Shown here: piece by piece, positions 33,721 to 42,303 of the stretch | Position numbering within the stretch: position 1 is the first letter of the stretch | Layout of the letters: each line of letters starts with the position of its first letter | Source of the DNA: Gracilibacillus massiliensis | GTDB lineage: Bacteria; Bacillota; Bacilli; Bacillales; Amphibacillaceae | Direction of reading: 5' to 3' | DNA length: 64,000 bases | Assembly (NCBI RefSeq): GCF_001458115.1 | Contig: NZ_CZRP01000013.1 | Coordinates: 248,001-312,000, forward strand | The notes under the pieces: model-generated | Told to the model about the DNA's origin: nothing | The model's database searches: none | Seen by the model: only the letters and a program-made list of their open reading frames with translations | Position numbers and translations under genes: made by a program

Positions 33721-33895
33721 GACAATGTCAGACCAAGGTGACTAGGTACCTAGCCCTACTTAAAAGTTTAGTCGATGGGTAGAAGTATTTCATGAATAGA
33801 AACTTCAACCTGCTATTTAATGCAAATCCTTGGACATGAAGATCCGCAAACTACTGCCGTATAAACCAACGAAGGGAGAAAGATATAAACTACTA
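33721..33895 (+). repeat. diverged copy of the dispersed repeat family
   Basis: It contains a palindrome CTAGGTACCTAG, then CCCTACTTAAAAGTTTAGTC (complement of the AGACTTTTAAGTAG motif) and ends with CCGTATAAACCAACGAAGGG. The pieces resemble the blocks at 16938 and 18031. Assignment to the family is tentative. Confidence 0.35.
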
Positions 33896-33958
33896 TCAAT
33901 TAACAATAGTAATATCTGTGCTTTAAAAGTAAAAATCCTCATTAATATATGAAAGTTG

Positions 33959-33990
33959 AAAAGACTCAGGAAATTCTGAGTCTTTTTTTA
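33959..33990. terminator. bidirectional terminator
   Basis: A perfect 11-bp stem (AAAAGACTCAG at 33959-33969 with 33976-33986) has a 6-base loop. T7 follows on the plus strand and a T-run on the minus strand. It separates the zinc-ribbon gene from the minus-strand genes. Confidence 0.85.
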
Positions 33991-34032
33991 TGAAAGATGG
34001 TCTTTATATATCTACCCCTGCAGATTATCCTG

Positions 34033-34428
34033 TTACCTACCCATACGTTCTAAAATACCGGGGTAATTATCATATATCACAAGCATTTCTTCTTTTATAG
34101 ACTGTAAAATATTTTCTAAGTTTATAGGATTCTGCTTTGTTTGCTCACTAATTGTTCTATAAATTGAAATAATGGCTTTCATTTTTTCCTTTTCTTGAGT
34201 AGTTATCGGATAAGAACGGTCTCCCAGAAATTGATTGGTCTTACCTGCAATGAAGTCATCCACACGAAACAAGCTAAATTGCAATAAATCCCAATCTGAT
34301 GCTTCCTCTTCTGTATGCATAGTTGAAATAGTGTATAAATAGGAGTGAATACTTTTGCTCTCCGCATTAATAACTTTCCACGTGTTGTTTAACTCACTCT
34401 CCTCTACATTTTCTCTTGCACCGGACAT
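34033..34428 (-). CDS. C-terminal part of a probably frameshifted membrane-anchored protein
   Basis: This 131-codon frame (NNTWKVINAESKSIHSYLYT, then DWDLLQFSLFRVDDFIAGKT, ending NYPGILERMGR) is helical and acidic with no membrane segment. It overlaps by 25 bases the frame at 34404-34628, which holds a membrane anchor. No ribosome site precedes its own ATG. The two parts most likely formed one gene of about 195 codons. No function is known. Confidence 0.55.
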   Translation of the reverse strand: MSGARENVEESELNNTWKVINAESKSIHSYLYTISTMHTEEEASDWDLLQFSLFRVDDFIAGKTNQFLGDRSYPITTQEKEKMKAIISIYRTISEQTKQNPINLENILQSIKEEMLVIYDNYPGILERMGR

Positions 34429-34628
34429 AAAGAGACAAACTCCTCCAGTTTGTCAGCCAAATTACTACCTTTATCAGAAATAATTTTTAAAGATTGATAA
34501 TTCCCTTCACGTTCCTGTTTAAGATAACCTCTGTATTCTAGTTGTATATAAATACTGTAAAGAAGAAAAATACCCATTAATAAAATAAAAAGTCTTTTCA
34601 AATAAATTTTAAAATGTACCTTATTCAT
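34404..34628 (-). CDS. N-terminal part of the same membrane-anchored protein
   Basis: This 74-codon frame starts at an ATG with GGGGG five bases upstream. It has one membrane segment (LFILLMGIFLLYSIYIQL) followed by a polar helix (QSLKIISDKGSNLADKLEEF) and ends SLCPVQEKM after the apparent frame change. The helical linker continues naturally into the downstream frame, which supports a single-base indel near 34425-34432. Confidence 0.55.
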   Translation of the reverse strand: MNKVHFKIYLKRLFILLMGIFLLYSIYIQLEYRGYLKQEREGNYQSLKIISDKGSNLADKLEEFVSLCPVQEKM

Positions 34629-34701
34629 ATAATCCCCCATTGAAAAACAGACTTCTTCCCTTTCTATAGTTCATCATTACATCCACTGTTTTAACCTTTC
34701 A

Positions 34702-35220
34702 TCATGCTTCCTTATACCATTTCCTAAGCTGATTAATATGTGCTTGATGATAACGGTTATGATCAGCCATATGCCAAATCCCCCACCGAATAGTTGCTTG
34801 TTTTTCATTGTTAAAACCAAACTGCACGACTTTATCTAAATCAGCATCTGTAAGATTTAAACATATATCGTTAAACATAACTAATAGACTTTGACATTCC
34901 GACATCAAAGTTTCCCATGATTTATCCTTTAACATTGGAAGTCTACTATTTGCATCTAACATCGGTTCATATTGTGCTTTTAAACAAATGGGAAGTGGCT
35001 CATCTTTTATCCGGTAAACTCAGTGAATGTCAACACAGAGAATATGGTAAATTAATTGAGCGGTGCTATTATAATTATCTTTTGGTCCTTTATAATCCAT
35101 TTCCTGTTGCGGCATATCTTTGGCTATTAACTTGAGACGCTCATAATTTTCCTTCACAGCCGAGTAGAGCATTCCAACAATTGGTTGCATTGTTGGCTCA
35201 CCTTTTAAGTCATAGACCAT
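34702..35220 (-). pseudogene. DinB-family gene with in-frame stop
   Basis: A single frame of 173 codons encodes a DinB superfamily protein: MQPIVGMLYSAVKENYERL, then TAQLIYHILCVDIH, and IWHMADHNRYHQAHINQL at the end. It is interrupted by TGA at 35020-35022 where DIH-W-VYR is expected, a TGG-to-TGA change. The frame stays open on both sides. The metal-ligand His residues are still present, which suggests recent inactivation. It follows the DUF1835 gene by 12 bp and was probably its operon partner. Confidence 0.8.
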
Positions 35221-35232
35221 TGTTCTCCCTCC

Positions 35233-36045
35233 TTATTCCACAGCTCTTACTTTATATGTCCATATGGAATGAAGATTCCCTTCACATACCAATTTTTGAG
35301 AATCAATCAGAGACCTTATTCTGTATTCAATCCAGACATCAGATAAAGCTTGGTCTGTATGTCCGAATACTTCACCAATAACGATTATTGCTTTTATATA
35401 ATCATTATTATTTTCTCTTTGCAATCGTTGAACATGCTCTAATATAAATCGGTCATCCTTCGTTTCTTTCTCATTGACAATATTCCCATCTAACCAAGAG
35501 CGAGCAGGACTATTGTTACTGAGCAGTTTCTCCCCTTTTTTTGAATAATCACTTTTCATTTCCTCTGAAATTGAATGAATGGAATTACGATAGAAATGAA
35601 GCAACTGTTCTCTATTACATTCACCTGTATGACGAATGTTCACTCTTACTTCTTTATCTTTTATGTAATCATGCATGGCGTGATAAGTATTTATATAGTT
35701 TACTTCAACATTTTTGTCTTTTAATAGATAACAAGCAATTCGAAGGCCAATCTGCTCTGAAGCATTTTCGCACGTCCAAATCGTTATTTGTTCTCCGTCT
35801 TCTATTTCAACTATTTTTTGTAGTGAACGGCAATAAGTTTCCTGATCATCCTCAAGGTTGTCATGGATTAAATGAAAAGACGATTTTAACCAATTAAAAT
35901 AATGCTCTATCCCGCTTTCTTTATGAATATTAGTAAGCGGTCCAACTGAAAAATCGATTGGAAAACCAATGACCTTATGACTTTTACTTTGTAAGGCATA
36001 TGTTAAATTACTTGTTGGAGTAGCGCCAAATACAATATGAATCAT
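35233..36045 (-). CDS. DUF1835 domain protein
   Basis: This 270-aa cytosolic protein has an N-terminal DUF1835 region (MIHIVFGATPTSNLTYAL, then FPIDFSVGPLTNI, ITIWTCENASEQIGLRI). The C-terminal part (LSDVWIEYRIRSLIDSQKLV) fits DUF3658. The function is unknown. AAAGGAGG lies nine bases before the ATG. It is intact, though the gene behind it is broken. Confidence 0.82.
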   Translation of the reverse strand: MIHIVFGATPTSNLTYALQSKSHKVIGFPIDFSVGPLTNIHKESGIEHYFNWLKSSFHLIHDNLEDDQETYCRSLQKIVEIEDGEQITIWTCENASEQIGLRIACYLLKDKNVEVNYINTYHAMHDYIKDKEVRVNIRHTGECNREQLLHFYRNSIHSISEEMKSDYSKKGEKLLSNNSPARSWLDGNIVNEKETKDDRFILEHVQRLQRENNNDYIKAIIVIGEVFGHTDQALSDVWIEYRIRSLIDSQKLVCEGNLHSIWTYKVRAVE

Positions 36046-36222
36046 AGGATGTGCCTCCTTTCATTTTCTGCACTTCATTATTATATTAACATAATATGTC
36101 ATTTTTTATTGGAGCCAAAGGTTAAACTAAATGATGTATACTTTTTTAAATAATTTGAAACTATTTATATTCCGCCTCCGTCAAATAAATGAATTTAAGA
36201 ACAAGCAGAGAAGAGTGGTGTG

Positions 36223-36747
36223 ATGACTGAACAACAGAAAGAAGAATTACTAGAAGAAATCATGATAGAACATGGAGATGATCTAGTCCGTCTAGCTTAT
36301 CAATATGTAAAAGATCATGAAACAGCTAAAGACATGGTACAAAACACGTTTATAAAATGCTATCAAAATTTGGAGACTTTTAGATATGATGCATCGATAA
36401 AAACATGGTTATACCGGATTACGATCAATCAGTGTAAAGATTATTTGAAAAGCTGGAATTATCGAAAAACATCTGTCAGAGAGTTTATGGAAACAGCAAT
36501 AACTACGGTATTACCTTCTACAGAAAAGCAAATTCTTAAGCAAGCGGAAAAACAAGAAATGAGAAATCATATTTTTTCTTTAGCTCCAAAATACCGTGAG
36601 CTCATCTTTTTATATTATTATAAGTCGTTAACGTTGGAAGAGATTGCAGAGATAACTGAGGTTAATCTAAACACTGTGAAAACCAGATTAAGGCGAGCAA
36701 AAGATCAATTAAAAGATGTTATCGAGGAGGCGAATATATATGGATAA
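36223..36747 (+). CDS. ECF-type RNA polymerase sigma factor
   Basis: This 174-aa protein has sigma region 2 (HGDDLVRLAYQYVKDHETA, KDMVQNTFIKCYQNL) and region 4 (LAPKYRELIFLYYYKSLT, LEEIAEITEVNLNTVKTRLR). It starts at the ATG at 36223; a GTG one codon upstream is possible. The next gene overlaps by 8 bases and encodes a membrane protein with anti-sigma features, so this is a sigma/anti-sigma pair. The regulon is unknown; the partner points to the cell envelope. Confidence 0.9.
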   Translation: MTEQQKEELLEEIMIEHGDDLVRLAYQYVKDHETAKDMVQNTFIKCYQNLETFRYDASIKTWLYRITINQCKDYLKSWNYRKTSVREFMETAITTVLPSTEKQILKQAEKQEMRNHIFSLAPKYRELIFLYYYKSLTLEEIAEITEVNLNTVKTRLRRAKDQLKDVIEEANIYG

Positions 36748-37576
36748 AAAGTTTGATGTAAAGTTGTCCTACTATATAGAGAACGAAGAATTAACGTTCA
36801 CCAAAGAGGATCGAGATAAAACAATACAAAAAATACGCCATCAGACAGAAATGAAGGAGGATAAAAAGCCGAATCGACGTATTGTACCAATTGTGGCTAC
36901 AGTGGCTGCATTCCTATTAGCAATTGCGCTATTGCCTAGTTTTATTGCTAATGAAAGTCCCAATGCGGATTCAATGGTTGCTCAACAGGAAGATATGACA
37001 TTTTCAACTTTAGTAATGGCAAGAGATTCGTCTGCCCCTCCGCATCGTAATCCGGTTAATATTCTTTTGACAATTAATCGCGATGATAAAAGTATAAAAG
37101 CAGTGGCACTACCTCGTGACACATATGTAGATATCTATGATGCGGAAGGAAATAAACAAATGAAAGATAAATTATTACACACTGGCGCCTATTATCCAGA
37201 TCCTAATGCTAGTATGTTGACTGTTTCTAACTTTTTAAATGTGCCGGTCGATTACTATTTATATTTTCCGGTAGAAGGAGTTACGCAAATAGCAGATTAC
37301 CTTAACAAAAAATATCCAAAGAGTTCTTTAGAAGACATGTTTTCAGAACAGGAAGTATTGGATCACTTGATGGAACAAATCCAAACGAGTAAAGAGACAA
37401 ATATCCCCAAAGAAATGATAACTGATCTTAATAGAAACAATTATAACGTTGAAGTCATTGACTTAAAAGAATCGCTTATCGACACTTATATAGATGGTAT
37501 TTATTTTGTAGAAATCGAAGACCCAACATTAGAAAGCACAACAAAGCAATTATTAGGACACTTAAATGAAGAGTAA
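36740..37576 (+). CDS. anti-sigma/LytR-CpsA-Psr hybrid membrane protein
   Basis: The 278-aa protein has three parts. A cytosolic N-terminus (KFDVKLSYYIENEELTFTKE) resembles the helix of ECF anti-sigma factors. One membrane segment follows (VATVAAFLLAIALLPSF). The outside domain has LCP hallmarks: NILLTINRDDKSIKAVALPR, DTYVDIY, KDKLLHTGAYY and VPVDYYLYFPVEG. LCP proteins attach polymers to peptidoglycan. The usual second Arg region is altered, so this domain may sense rather than catalyse. GAGGAGG precedes the ATG; it overlaps the sigma gene. Confidence 0.85.
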   Translation: MDKKFDVKLSYYIENEELTFTKEDRDKTIQKIRHQTEMKEDKKPNRRIVPIVATVAAFLLAIALLPSFIANESPNADSMVAQQEDMTFSTLVMARDSSAPPHRNPVNILLTINRDDKSIKAVALPRDTYVDIYDAEGNKQMKDKLLHTGAYYPDPNASMLTVSNFLNVPVDYYLYFPVEGVTQIADYLNKKYPKSSLEDMFSEQEVLDHLMEQIQTSKETNIPKEMITDLNRNNYNVEVIDLKESLIDTYIDGIYFVEIEDPTLESTTKQLLGHLNEE

Positions 37577-37614
37577 GCGTCAACGAGTGAAATAACAAAC
37601 TCATTTTACATATT

Positions 37615-37666
37615 AAAAGACCTTTAGCATACGCCAATATATAAATGGTGAAATGAAAGGTCTTTT
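37615..37666. terminator. terminator of the second ECF sigma operon
   Basis: A perfect 11-bp stem (AAAAGACCTTT at 37615-37625 with 37656-37666) has a 30-base loop, with T-runs on both strands. The loop is long, but the stem lies directly behind the operon. Confidence 0.6.
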
Positions 37667-37748
37667 AATTTGGGAGGTTATGCGAGTACACACCTCTAAC
37701 AATAATAGAATTTTCTCATAAACTTAAGGTACTACTAATCGATATCCT

Positions 37749-38486
37749 TCAATCATAATAAACTTCTTGAACCACCCAGTCTTGTCTTGGCTCTTTAGTT
37801 AAATATACTTCAACAAGAATATCCTCATTTTTCCCTTTTACACGAATCGAATATACCGCTTCTCCTTCTCCATTACTAATTTGTACGCTACCTGAAGGGA
37901 GAAGTCCATATCCTTCAATACCACCTGTTTCCTCAACGATCTCCTCGTTGCTTTCAATATAGTTAATAGACGCTTCATATGCATCACTGTTCTTTACTAA
38001 AAGTAAAATGGTCGAAATTAATATTCCGATTGAAAAAATGATGACAAAAAGAATCACTGTAATGAGCTTCCATAGACTTATATCTCTTTCTCTAACCACA
38101 ACCGCTCTAGCTATCTCATCCCCAAGTCTTTGCTTATTTTCCTTTGTTGCCAAAACGATAAACTCAACTGGCCAAATGATTAATAATAAATTCCTTACAA
38201 ACAACCTTGAAATCGTCGGTACAGCATCTATGTTATTTGCATCCCTTACTGTTATACCTATAATCCTCTTACCAGGGCTTTTTCCTTTAAAAGTATCTTT
38301 CATAGTGAGAAAAATAAAAAAGATAAATACCCATATACCAACGATTGCAAACATAAATCCAGTTTGCACTTCCACATTCATCAGAATAATCATTAATGGA
38401 AAAAACGCAGTAATGGTTAACACAAAATGGTCTATCATGAAAGCAAATATTCTACTTTTTCTTGAAGCAAGGTTTATTTCTTCCAA
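37749..38486 (-). CDS. RDD-family membrane protein with extracellular tail
   Basis: This 245-aa protein has an RDD domain: ASRKSRIFAFMIDHFVL with the Arg-Asp pair, two membrane segments, KGKSPGKRIIGITV, and LGDEIARAVVV. A third membrane segment and an outside C-terminal domain (SGSVQISNGEGEAVYSIRVK, ending WVVQEVYYD) follow. The tail resembles small beta domains found behind RDD units in Bacillus. The function is unknown. The start is a TTG with AAAGGATG upstream. Confidence 0.8.
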   Translation of the reverse strand: MEEINLASRKSRIFAFMIDHFVLTITAFFPLMIILMNVEVQTGFMFAIVGIWVFIFFIFLTMKDTFKGKSPGKRIIGITVRDANNIDAVPTISRLFVRNLLLIIWPVEFIVLATKENKQRLGDEIARAVVVRERDISLWKLITVILFVIIFSIGILISTILLLVKNSDAYEASINYIESNEEIVEETGGIEGYGLLPSGSVQISNGEGEAVYSIRVKGKNEDILVEVYLTKEPRQDWVVQEVYYD

Positions 38487-38640
38487 AACTCTATCATCCT
38501 TTCGATTGATAGTATTTCATTTTCACAGACTTAGCAGATTTTTGGTTCTTAGATAATATTTCCGTATTAATAAGGCTGCACATTTAAAATAGTTCGATTT
38601 CCTTTTAAAGAAATGAACCGAACTGAATATTTCCACCATC

Positions 38641-38814
38641 TTATTTCCTATTTATTCTCTTCTCGATAAAAATCACAATATAATAAATTATCCAAAAAAG
38701 AATAGGAATTAATAACACATATGTTCTTTGACTTGCGGGCAGATAAAATATTAAAAATACTCCTATTATGAGCATAGGTGGCATAAATAGAAAATAATAT
38801 TTCTTTTTACTCAT
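38641..38814 (-). CDS. small two-TM protein
   Basis: This 57-aa protein (MSKKKYYFLFMPPMLIIGVF, then TYVLLIPILFWIIYYIVIF with basic ends) has no recognised family. The open frame extends 28 codons upstream, but the ATG at 38814 has GAGAGGGGAAC before it. Confidence 0.55.
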   Translation of the reverse strand: MSKKKYYFLFMPPMLIIGVFLIFYLPASQRTYVLLIPILFWIIYYIVIFIEKRINRK

Positions 38815-38940
38815 ATGTTCCCCTCTCTCTAAAACACAAGTTATGTTCTTGAACTGCCAGTAATCTTTATAAAGCCATGATGAGCTTATCATCGACAAAT
38901 CCTAGTCCAATCCTGACTAAACCAGTTTAAAAAAATGTTG

Positions 38941-39300
38941 CTATTTACTCGCATATCTTCGTGCAAATGTTGATGGAGAAAATACAACTATGTATTGCCC
39001 TTCTAGTTGTTTTTGCACTTGTTTTGTTAGTTTTAATCCTTGTTTATTATGTTGATCTTCAAGTTTTAATCCATTAGGAACGATTTCATCATCATTATCC
39101 CAATCTATCCATTCTCCATATTTCCCCATCCAATGTATTAGCTCCAACTTTAAACCGAGTGAAATCGAAATTTCATCTATTTCAAGATTACAATTACAGC
39201 GATTACACCAAATAGGGTCTGCACCAACATCTCCTTCAACTTTTAATTCTTTTGTTTCTCTTTGTTTACATAGACATCTTATCGTGTTTTTCGAATCCAC
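38941..39300 (-). CDS. conserved protein with Cys-rich metal-binding start
   Basis: This 119-aa protein has CLCKQRE near the N-terminus and CNRCNCNLEIDE near residue 32, a likely zinc site, followed by a polar domain (WMGKYGEWIDWDNDDEIVPN). I recognise similar unnamed Firmicutes proteins but no function. The GTG at 39300 follows AGGGAG by nine bases; a TTG at 39318 overlaps that site. It lies 21 bp downstream of a GNAT gene. Confidence 0.65.
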   Translation of the reverse strand: MDSKNTIRCLCKQRETKELKVEGDVGADPIWCNRCNCNLEIDEISISLGLKLELIHWMGKYGEWIDWDNDDEIVPNGLKLEDQHNKQGLKLTKQVQKQLEGQYIVVFSPSTFARRYASK

Positions 39301-39321
39301 TAAACTCAACTCCCTCAAGCA

Positions 39322-39744
39322 CTAACTTTTTGATTTAAAATAAATGATTTCCGGGTCACCTTCATCTAAGTTTTCAACTATACCACTCTGAATAAAACCA
39401 TTCATTTCAAATACTCTTTGCATACTAATGTTAGAACGATTAGTAGAAGAAAATACTTTAGTAGTAGGAGATGAACTTACCATATATTCAATCAATAAAC
39501 TTGCGCATCCATTTCGTCTGTTGGAAGGTGAAATAATAACCATCGTTATAAAAGCACATTCAAAGAAATTTGTATCGTATATTAAAAAACCTACAATATC
39601 ATAATTATTTTTCACAATTATACAGTGCCCACGTTCAATGGAATGTTCAATATAGTCTCGCCTGTTTGAATTGCCAATAACCTCAGTGTCTATGTCTACT
39701 ATTTTATCTAAATCGTCAATTTTAGCCCTATCAACCGTCTTCAT
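39322..39744 (-). CDS. GNAT acetyltransferase
   Basis: This 140-aa single-domain GNAT has the acetyl-CoA loop SPSNRRNGCASLLIEYM preceded by FITMVII and the end block MQRVFEMNGFIQSGIVENLD. The usual Q/RxxGxG/A reads RRNGCAS, still compatible with binding. The acceptor is unknown. The second of two tandem ATGs is taken as the start. It is probably cotranscribed with the Cys-rich gene downstream. Confidence 0.82.
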   Translation of the reverse strand: MKTVDRAKIDDLDKIVDIDTEVIGNSNRRDYIEHSIERGHCIIVKNNYDIVGFLIYDTNFFECAFITMVIISPSNRRNGCASLLIEYMVSSSPTTKVFSSTNRSNISMQRVFEMNGFIQSGIVENLDEGDPEIIYFKSKS

Positions 39745-39882
39745 CATACACCTCTTTTTTACTTACATTTAAACAATAATTTATCAATTCCATGTCCAGA
39801 TCATATTTATACATTCACACTTATTCAAATAATCAAGCACATTATGGGCGATAATCTATTTAAATAATAATAAGACTTTTTA

Positions 39883-40224
39883 CTATCTGTACAGAACCAT
39901 TTCGTCTGTGCCTTGAAATCCTAATTCCTGATATAATTTCTTTGCATTTTCACTTGCCAATAAACGAATTGTCTTCATCTCCATTTTTAATAGCCAATCG
40001 ATAGCACAGTTGGTTAATAATCTACCATAGCCATTTCTCCTATAGGTGGCTTCGACAAAGATATCCCCGATGAATCCATATTGCGGATCTTTATAAAAAC
40101 AATACGGGATATCTTCTTTAATGAGAAACTTTCTAGCCATTTCCGGTACCTTCTCCATATCCCAAATATTACTGCATTTATTATAATCTTCTAGCTTTAA
40201 CTTTTTAATTTGATAATCTTTCAT
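39883..40224 (-). CDS. GNAT acetyltransferase, shortened
   Basis: This 113-aa GNAT has the start KKLKLEDYNKCSNIWDMEKV, the loop VEATYRRNGYGRLLTNCAI and the end ASENAKKLYQELGFQGTDEM. Between residues 33 and 50 the usual central strands are missing: the helix ARKFLIKEDIP runs straight into GFIGDIFVEA. It is about 30-40 residues shorter than normal, so an in-frame internal deletion is likely and activity doubtful. Confidence 0.75.
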   Translation of the reverse strand: MKDYQIKKLKLEDYNKCSNIWDMEKVPEMARKFLIKEDIPYCFYKDPQYGFIGDIFVEATYRRNGYGRLLTNCAIDWLLKMEMKTIRLLASENAKKLYQELGFQGTDEMVLYR

Positions 40225-40347
40225 GTTCTAGCCAACCTCTTTCGACGTTTTCACCCGAATATAGCATCTATATTATTATTCCAAAAATAGCCGCTACAAA
40301 ATTTCAAAATTTAAGTTCGTATTCTTATTTGATTTTAAATCATACCC

Positions 40348-41634
40348 TTACTCTATTTTATCTAAACTAACTAAAAATCCATCCTCTGCAAGTGTAGCTG
40401 TTGTTACATTACCTTCAGAGTCCTTCTTATATGTTACAACCCCTGGGGACATTCCTAAACTAAAGGTGTCTTCGGAGGTGGATTGTTTGATGGGACTAAC
40501 TTCAAATTTATATGTAGGATTTAGTTCAACATAAAAACAAAGCTTCTTATTAATTACTTCTGCAAAGAATGATACTTTCATGTTGGGTTCAAAATATTCA
40601 CCAACGTACTTTGTAAGATCTGCATTGACAACATCAAGGCACTCTACTTTTTTTGGCAATACGATTTCCCTTCCATTCAGAATCGAGGAAATATCATCAC
40701 ACATGTTCACAATTCGAGAACCATAATATGTTCGATTACTTAATATGATAATAACTAACTTCTCATCTAATTTTCTTTTAATTAGGGAATTAAATCCTGT
40801 AATTCTTCCATCATGATATACGTGATCTTGATTAACAAACCATCCATATCCAGAGTTTCCTATATGTTTTTTAAAAAGCTCTTCACGGGAATGTGACGAC
40901 AGTATTAAATCTGAGTATAATGCTCTGTTCCATTTGTAAAGATCTTCAATTGTGGAATATAAGTTGCCGGCTCCATAAAATATAGATATGTTCCAAGCGG
41001 GCCCTGCTTTATAACCTTCCATAGTTCCGGTGTAGCCAATCATAGGTGAGTCAATATTTGTACCTTTTTTGAGGACTCCAGTGTGATTCATGTTATGGGG
41101 ATAAAAGATGTTTTCTGCCATATAAACATCAAATGGAAGAGCCGAAACACTTTCAATTATTTGGGCTAGTAGAACATATCCTGAATTAGAGTAGTAAAAT
41201 GAACTGCCGGGTTCGAACATTAGCTCTTTATCTTTAAAATAATCAATGATTTCTTGAGGAGTATGCTCTTTTTCCCTGTTCAGATAATAATCAGGGGTTT
41301 CTGTGTAGTTGATAATTCCAGAACTATGAGTCAATAATTGGTGAATGGTTATACGAGAGGCATAATTATAATCTTCAAGAAACTTGTCAATTGTATCGGT
41401 AACTAACAATTTTCCCTCTTCTTGCAGTTTCATGATCGCAACAGCTACAAATTGTTTCGATACAGAACCAATGAAAAACCTCGACGAAGAAGTATGTGGA
41501 ATTTGCTTCTCATAGTCACCCATACCATCACTTTTGTTAAAGATAATTTGATTATTTTTCGCAACCAATACATTTCCTATAAAATAATCCAATTCGTAAT
41601 TTTTTTGTATTATTTTTTCGATTTTATCTTCCAT
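40348..41634 (-). CDS. serine beta-lactamase-like hydrolase (class C/PBP4* type)
   Basis: This 428-aa protein has SxxK at Ser57-Lys60 (IGSVSKQFVA), YxN in FYYSNSGYVL and HDG in VYHDGRITGF, the three motifs of the beta-lactamase/esterase family (PF00144). A C-terminal lipocalin-like beta domain follows (LTKYVGEYFEPNMKVSFFAE). No signal peptide or membrane segment is present, so it should be cytosolic, which argues for an esterase or peptidase rather than a beta-lactamase. AAGGAGCG lies before the ATG. Intact. Confidence 0.87.
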   Translation of the reverse strand: MEDKIEKIIQKNYELDYFIGNVLVAKNNQIIFNKSDGMGDYEKQIPHTSSSRFFIGSVSKQFVAVAIMKLQEEGKLLVTDTIDKFLEDYNYASRITIHQLLTHSSGIINYTETPDYYLNREKEHTPQEIIDYFKDKELMFEPGSSFYYSNSGYVLLAQIIESVSALPFDVYMAENIFYPHNMNHTGVLKKGTNIDSPMIGYTGTMEGYKAGPAWNISIFYGAGNLYSTIEDLYKWNRALYSDLILSSHSREELFKKHIGNSGYGWFVNQDHVYHDGRITGFNSLIKRKLDEKLVIIILSNRTYYGSRIVNMCDDISSILNGREIVLPKKVECLDVVNADLTKYVGEYFEPNMKVSFFAEVINKKLCFYVELNPTYKFEVSPIKQSTSEDTFSLGMSPGVVTYKKDSEGNVTTATLAEDGFLVSLDKIE

Positions 41635-41739
41635 AACACTCGCTCCTTATCTTTAAAATTGTTAAACTATCCTACTCCACCAATATTTTGTTAGTGTCTA
41701 AGCAATGGAAGTTTTGGCAAGTTTTTTAATTGATAAAAA

Positions 41740-41832
41740 TTAATTCATCACTACTATTTGCATGAATATCTCGGGATTATCTATCGGTTTAAAACCATAT
41801 TTCGAGTAAAGGGATCTCCTTATATTTAAGAT
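41740..41832 (-). pseudogene. C-terminal remnant of a GNAT gene
   Basis: A minus-strand segment reads SLYSKYGFKPIDNPEIFMQI followed by a stop. This is the end block of a GNAT and is very like the end of the intact GNAT at 56914-57372 (FYAKFGFTPLDKPNFFMQIK). No start or acetyl-CoA loop remains. Confidence 0.6.
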
Positions 41833-41844
41833 GGTGAATACATC

Positions 41845-42303
41845 TTACCTCCTGTTCTTCTTTTTAAATGTTAAACCTATAGCAATCAAGACAGAGAAAA
41901 TAATTAGCACAAAGAAGGTTACAATAATCTTTTCCACAAAAATATATGGATCTTGTTTCTCAGCTACAAATGGTCCTCTTCTTTCTGCTTTTTTGTATAT
42001 ACCATCTTCTACTTCTACTGCAATAGCTTTGGCAGTATCGATCCCTTGAATGGCATAATATTTTGTGCCTTTTTTATATGTATTGGAAAAGTTACCTGAA
42101 TACGTTTCCATATCTGAATATCTTGTTACAGACCCAATCTCCTCATCAACATCCGTAATTTTTTCATCCAACACCTCATAGGTATAGCCCTCCCATACCA
42201 CGAACGGATAGACCCAAGAAGTTGCAAGTATTATATTTGCATGAAGTGTGATTCCTATCAATATCGTCAAAGAAACTGCAGTAAATCGTATTATTGATCG
42301 CAT
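41845..42303 (-). CDS. two-TM protein with extracellular domain, paralogue of the gene at 869-1315
   Basis: This 152-aa protein has an N-terminal membrane segment (FTAVSLTILIGITLHANIIL), an outside domain and a C-terminal segment (IIVTFFVLIIFSVLIAIGL) with a basic tail. The domain holds WEGYTYEV, DVDEEIGSVTRYSD and SNTYKKGTKYYAI, matching its paralogue position by position. AAGGAG is seven bases before the ATG. The function is unknown; the copies lie 40 kb apart. Confidence 0.7.
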   Translation of the reverse strand: MRSIIRFTAVSLTILIGITLHANIILATSWVYPFVVWEGYTYEVLDEKITDVDEEIGSVTRYSDMETYSGNFSNTYKKGTKYYAIQGIDTAKAIAVEVEDGIYKKAERRGPFVAEKQDPYIFVEKIIVTFFVLIIFSVLIAIGLTFKKKNRR

